Source of the DNA: Bacteroidota bacterium | Lineage (GTDB): Bacteria > Bacteroidota > Bacteroidia > Chitinophagales > Saprospiraceae | NCBI GenBank assembly: GCA_006226345.1 | Contig: SBHD01000268.1 | Coordinates: 1-36,802 of the forward strand | DNA: 36,802 bases | Direction of reading: 5' to 3' | In this document: one piece after another, positions 33,853 through 36,802 of the stretch | Position numbering within the stretch: position 1 is the first letter of the stretch | Layout of the letters: each line of letters opens with the position of its first letter | Program-made: the position numbers and the translations under genes | The notes under the pieces: model-generated | What the model saw: the letters and a program-made list of their open reading frames with translations, nothing else | Told to the model about the DNA's origin: nothing | Database searches by the model: none

Positions 33853-33927
33853 ATGACTGAAAAGCCTTTTGCCGGCCCTTCTGCAGGCATTACATCCCGG
33901 TATGTTATTCCGGATAAAGGTGGGGGA

Positions 33928-34977
33928 TCAGAGGAAATCCACATCCACGGCATAAGGGTAACTCATGAGATACTCTAGGGCTTTTTCCACGGCAAGGCCT
34001 TCAAATACGACTGCATGGAGGGTATCGGTGATCGGTACGTGCAGTTTGTTTTGCCTGGCCAGTTGTTTGGCGATCCGGAGGGTACGTACTCCTTCGGCGA
34101 GTTCCGGCATATTTTCCCGGATCTGTACAGCCGTTTCCCCCTTTGCCAGCCGGGTGCCAAAAGTATAGTTACGGCTGTTGCTGCTGGTAGCGGTCGTGAC
34201 GAGATCGCCAATGCCGGCCACACCAATAAAGGCTTTGCTTTCGGCGCCGAGCGATTTTCCGAAATATACCATTTCCGCCAGACCGCGGGCGATCAGCAGA
34301 CCCTGGATATTCCGTCCAAGTCCCAGGCCTCCTAACACACCGGAGCCCAGAGCAATAATATTTTTCAAGGCACCGGCTAATTCAGCTCCCAGCAAGTCGT
34401 AGGACCCGAACACCCGGAAGCGCGGGCTGGTCAGTGCCGTTTGTCCGGCCTGGATGACCTCCCGGAAGCGACTGCCTACCAGCGTGGCTGCCGGTTGGCC
34501 GGCCATGATCTCGGCCGCCAGGTTGGGCCCGGAAAGGCAGCCGACCCGTACGACGCTGCTCTCCTCCAATACAACTTCGCTCATCGTACGCACATTATCC
34601 CGGGTTACCGCTATGTTCGGATCATTCAGGTCGCTCTCTTCAAGGTCTTTCAGATCGAAGCCCTTGGTACCATGGATCACAATATGCTGTGGGCGTAAAA
34701 AAGGTCCGAGGGCATGCATCATCCGGCGAAAGGCCGTGGAAGGAACAATTGGAAAGATGAGCGTGCACTCGCGGGCCACCTGCTCCAGGTCAGGGGTGGC
34801 ACGGATACGCGGAGAGAGATCCACATTCAGGTGGCGGTGGCTGTTGTTTATTTCCTCGACCGTTTCAGCTTTGCGGCTGAACAACAGCACATCGGCATTC
34901 TGAGCCAGTGTGTTGGCAATCGCTGTGCCGAAACTTCCGGCACCAATGACGCCTACCGGGTTGTGTATGGTGGCCAT
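33928..34977 (-). CDS. gpsA: Glycerol-3-phosphate dehydrogenase [NAD(P)+]
   Basis: Makes sn-glycerol 3-phosphate for phospholipid synthesis from dihydroxyacetone phosphate. 349 residues from the ATG at 34977. The frame is open upstream to 35043, but the nucleotide-binding motif GVIGAGSFGTA (Gly12, Gly14, Gly17) must lie near the start. Conserved blocks are FPIVPSTAFR, HGTKGFD, GPNLAAEIM, GALKNIIALGSG (catalytic Lys) and GIGDLVTTATSSNSRNYTFG. Standalone on the minus strand, downstream of the PhoD-like gene. Confidence 0.96.
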   Translation of the reverse strand: MATIHNPVGVIGAGSFGTAIANTLAQNADVLLFSRKAETVEEINNSHRHLNVDLSPRIRATPDLEQVARECTLIFPIVPSTAFRRMMHALGPFLRPQHIVIHGTKGFDLKDLEESDLNDPNIAVTRDNVRTMSEVVLEESSVVRVGCLSGPNLAAEIMAGQPAATLVGSRFREVIQAGQTALTSPRFRVFGSYDLLGAELAGALKNIIALGSGVLGGLGLGRNIQGLLIARGLAEMVYFGKSLGAESKAFIGVAGIGDLVTTATSSNSRNYTFGTRLAKGETAVQIRENMPELAEGVRTLRIAKQLARQNKLHVPITDTLHAVVFEGLAVEKALEYLMSYPYAVDVDFL

Positions 34978-35127
34978 TTTTCGTTTTTCGTGTATCAATA
35001 ATATTGGCAATGCTGCACTGCCGGATATGCACTGACCGCGCAAATTAAGCGGTTATTCGGGTTTTCGATCACGCACCCCGGATCAAATAACCGACAAGCT
35101 GCTGAAAACCCGATCAGCCTGGTTCCG

Positions 35128-36471
35128 TTATTTCTCCAGTTCGCCATTTGGCAGGATCGTCTTGCTCCAGCGTTCCTTGCCGTCCGCATCATAATTTGTA
35201 ATGGTCACCTGCCGGCTGGTCCGCGGACCACTGAACCGCAAAATGGAAAAATTATGCTGATCTACCACGGTGCCTTCAATACGATAGTCGTTTGTAGTTC
35301 TTTCGCCGGCTTTGGCATACGAGCCGGCGGTCAGCGAGGAGGTTGTAAGGTCATACACCCAGTTGCCGGCCGCATTTTTATACGTGCTCAATTCGGTAAA
35401 ATGGCGGTCGCCGGTCAGAAAAATAACTCCCCGGATGTTTTCCCGTTCGATATGGGCCAGTAAGCTGTCACGCTCAGCCCGGAAATAATGGGCATAGGTC
35501 TCATCGGCGTTATTGGTCGTAAGTACCTGATTGCCGACGGCAATGATCTTAAAAGGTGCCCGGCTGGCTGCCAGCGCCGCTTTCAGCCAATCGAATTGTG
35601 TATGACCGAGCAGGGTGCGGTCGCAGGATGTACAATAGTTGGGTGTGCGGAAGTAGCGGTTGTCGAGCAAAAAGAAGTCCACATCCATGTATTTGAACCA
35701 GGTGGTGCAGCCTTTCTGCCCGGGCAGCCCGTAGGTTGGGTTGCCCCAGAAGGCGCGAAAAACCTCCCAGGCGGTTTCTTTATGTACCCAGGTGCCGTCG
35801 CTGTCGTTGGGGCCGTAATCATGGTCGTCCCAGATAGCATACTGGTGCGTGGAAGCCAGCAACGGTTGCAGTTCGGGCAGGGAACGATCATGGGTGTACC
35901 GGTGAAACATCCCGGTGCGGGTCGTCCAGTCCGGCTCCCGGTAGTAGGTATTGTCGCCGAGCCAGACCATCAGGTCGGGCCGCTGTGCATGCATGGCAGT
36001 AAAAATATGGTAATCGCTGCCATAAGGTTTTCCCGGCCGGTCGTACTCCGGTTCGTTGATGTACGCACAACTGCCAGTTGCCACGGAAAAAGGAGGCGGA
36101 TCGGTGCGCCATTGCCAGAGCGGCTGGGTTTGGAACTCGGTAGGATAGGGTCGGGGCACCGGCTGGCCATTGATGCGGAGTGTGTAAGCATACCGGTGCC
36201 CTGGTTCCACCCGGTCGGCAATGCATTTGGCGGTAAAGCCGGATGCCTTGGCTGTTTGTACCGCATCGGTAGTGTACCGTACATCCGGATTATCCAGGTC
36301 CCAGTATTCAAAATCCACGGTGGCGGCATCCTGTGTCTGCGCCCACAGCAGGGCTTCTTTCATGTCGATATAGCCCAGCATGGGGCCCGATTGCAGGAGG
36401 GATTCCTGGGAACGGGCAAAAACAGACAGCAACAAAAACAAGAAAATGGGCAGGAAAAATCGGTTATGCAT
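35128..36471 (-). CDS. PhoD-like alkaline phosphatase family protein
   Basis: Metal-dependent phosphatase or phosphodiesterase, 447 residues with a signal peptide (MHNRFFLPIFLFLLLSVFA). An N-terminal Ig-like domain (about 25-115) precedes the metallophosphatase domain with GSCAYI, WLGDNTYY, AIWDDHDYGPND and LTGDRHFTEL, the four blocks that hold the PhoD Ca/Fe site. A short strand-rich C-terminus follows. The signal peptide has no twin-arginine motif, unlike classical PhoD. The preferred substrate could be a phosphodiester or phosphomonoester. Confidence 0.92.
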   Translation of the reverse strand: MHNRFFLPIFLFLLLSVFARSQESLLQSGPMLGYIDMKEALLWAQTQDAATVDFEYWDLDNPDVRYTTDAVQTAKASGFTAKCIADRVEPGHRYAYTLRINGQPVPRPYPTEFQTQPLWQWRTDPPPFSVATGSCAYINEPEYDRPGKPYGSDYHIFTAMHAQRPDLMVWLGDNTYYREPDWTTRTGMFHRYTHDRSLPELQPLLASTHQYAIWDDHDYGPNDSDGTWVHKETAWEVFRAFWGNPTYGLPGQKGCTTWFKYMDVDFFLLDNRYFRTPNYCTSCDRTLLGHTQFDWLKAALAASRAPFKIIAVGNQVLTTNNADETYAHYFRAERDSLLAHIERENIRGVIFLTGDRHFTELSTYKNAAGNWVYDLTTSSLTAGSYAKAGERTTNDYRIEGTVVDQHNFSILRFSGPRTSRQVTITNYDADGKERWSKTILPNGELEK

Positions 36472-36675
36472 GGCAAAAGAACAGGTGTTGGGTTAATGTT
36501 TTCTTAAGGGCGCCGGATAACCCAGCTAAAGGGGCTGTTTGTTCGTCATAAGAAGTAGCAGCGAAGGTAAAATAATGCCGGATTAGAATGGTGATTTTCG
36601 TCATTGCTCATGCTGATATTTACCCAATTTGGTTGGTTGATATTTTGGGTTTTTAGAATTTATTTTTTAAAAAAC

Positions 36676-36702
36676 TTGACTTTCCAGAAAAAAATACTTT
36701 TT
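36676..36702 (+). promoter_or_regulatory. Possible promoter before the last gene
   Basis: TTGACT (36676-36681) and TACTTTTT (36695-36702) lie in a very AT-rich stretch with 16 bases between TTG and TA, shorter than the spacing of the other promoters in the window. It could be read by a different sigma factor, or not be a promoter at all. Confidence 0.3.
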
Positions 36703-36720
36703 TTTGGATCAATTAAAAAA

Positions 36721-36726
36721 AGGAGG
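36721..36726 (+). promoter_or_regulatory. Strong Shine-Dalgarno site
   Basis: AGGAGG five bases before the ATG at 36732. It is the only canonical Shine-Dalgarno sequence I found next to a start codon in this window, where most genes rely on AT-rich leaders. Confidence 0.75.
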
Positions 36727-36731
36727 TCCAT

Positions 36732-36802
36732 ATGTCAAAACGCATCGCAACACTCGTATTCCTCCTGACATTCACGCTACATGCCTTCGCTCAGAATAAT
36801 GA
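36732..36802 (+). CDS. Secreted protein, N-terminal fragment (runs off the window)
   Basis: Only 23 complete codons are visible: MSKRIATLVFLLTFTLHAFA then QNN. This is a good signal peptide with cleavage at AFA-Q. No stop is reached. The gene is divergent from the PhoD-like gene (260-base gap), with a very AT-rich leader and a perfect Shine-Dalgarno site. Nothing can be said about its function. Confidence 0.6.
   Translation, partial: MSKRIATLVFLLTFTLHAFAQNN

Noticed and set aside
36622-36655. ACCCAA/TTGGGT inverted repeat followed by Ts
   Set aside because: A 6-bp AT-containing stem with a long loop and no plus-strand gene upstream to terminate.
1-36802. tRNA, rRNA, CRISPR arrays, insertion sequences, toxin-antitoxin or defence genes
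   Set aside because: I found none: no transposase or Cas motifs, no repeat-spacer pattern, and no tRNA-like cloverleaf was noticed by eye.

Overview
The window is a chromosomal segment from a member of the Bacteroidota, most likely a Saprospiria/Lewinella-like lineage (the phylum is well supported, the class is a guess). The evidence is an alternative complex III (ActA/ActB) operon, a CRTAC1-type FG-GAP protein, a birA/rsfS-ftsH arrangement, near absence of Shine-Dalgarno sequences, and repeated promoters of the Bacteroidota type (TTG, 19-21 bases, TAnnTTTG). The DNA is moderately GC-rich. I see no tRNA, rRNA, insertion sequence, prophage or CRISPR array, and no intergenic stretch exceeds 300 bases.

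Layout. 1-4950: start of an alternative complex III operon on the minus strand (actA, then actB; the rest lies beyond base 1), with two tandem promoters. 4980-8000: a CRTAC1 lipoprotein and a small beta-barrel protein. 8086-8269: a large imperfect palindrome. 8272-10992: lipA, a secreted protein of unknown function and birA, all minus. 11155-13818: rsfS and ftsH (plus), ending at a long hairpin. 13923-16053: two NlpC/P60 paralogues and a nitrilase-family amidase (minus). 16163-19210: a DUF962 membrane protein, two DUF2202 ferritin-like proteins and an enoyl-CoA hydratase family protein (plus). 19268-20353: carA (minus), separated from the hydratase gene by a perfect 33-bp inverted repeat.

20516-23131: a plus-strand cluster of a TIGR02757 protein, a small membrane protein, a GNAT acetyltransferase and a CDF metal transporter with an HMA-like N-terminus; then a Dps protein. 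24073-28920: a tightly coupled operon for an ABC exporter with non-canonical nucleotide-binding motifs, an HlyD-type adaptor, a hotdog thioesterase and a TolC-type outer-membrane protein. 28927-33684: a 1585-residue secreted WD40/TPR protein. 33928-36471: gpsA and a PhoD-like phosphatase. 36732-end: the start of a secreted protein with an unusually strong AGGAGG site.

Most genes are housekeeping or family-level recognisable. The most unusual items are the exporter operon with its degenerate ATPase and embedded thioesterase, the monoheme-pentaheme fusion in ActA, the paired DUF2202 genes, and four long intergenic inverted repeats of different sequence. I did not find a clearly new defence or mobile system.
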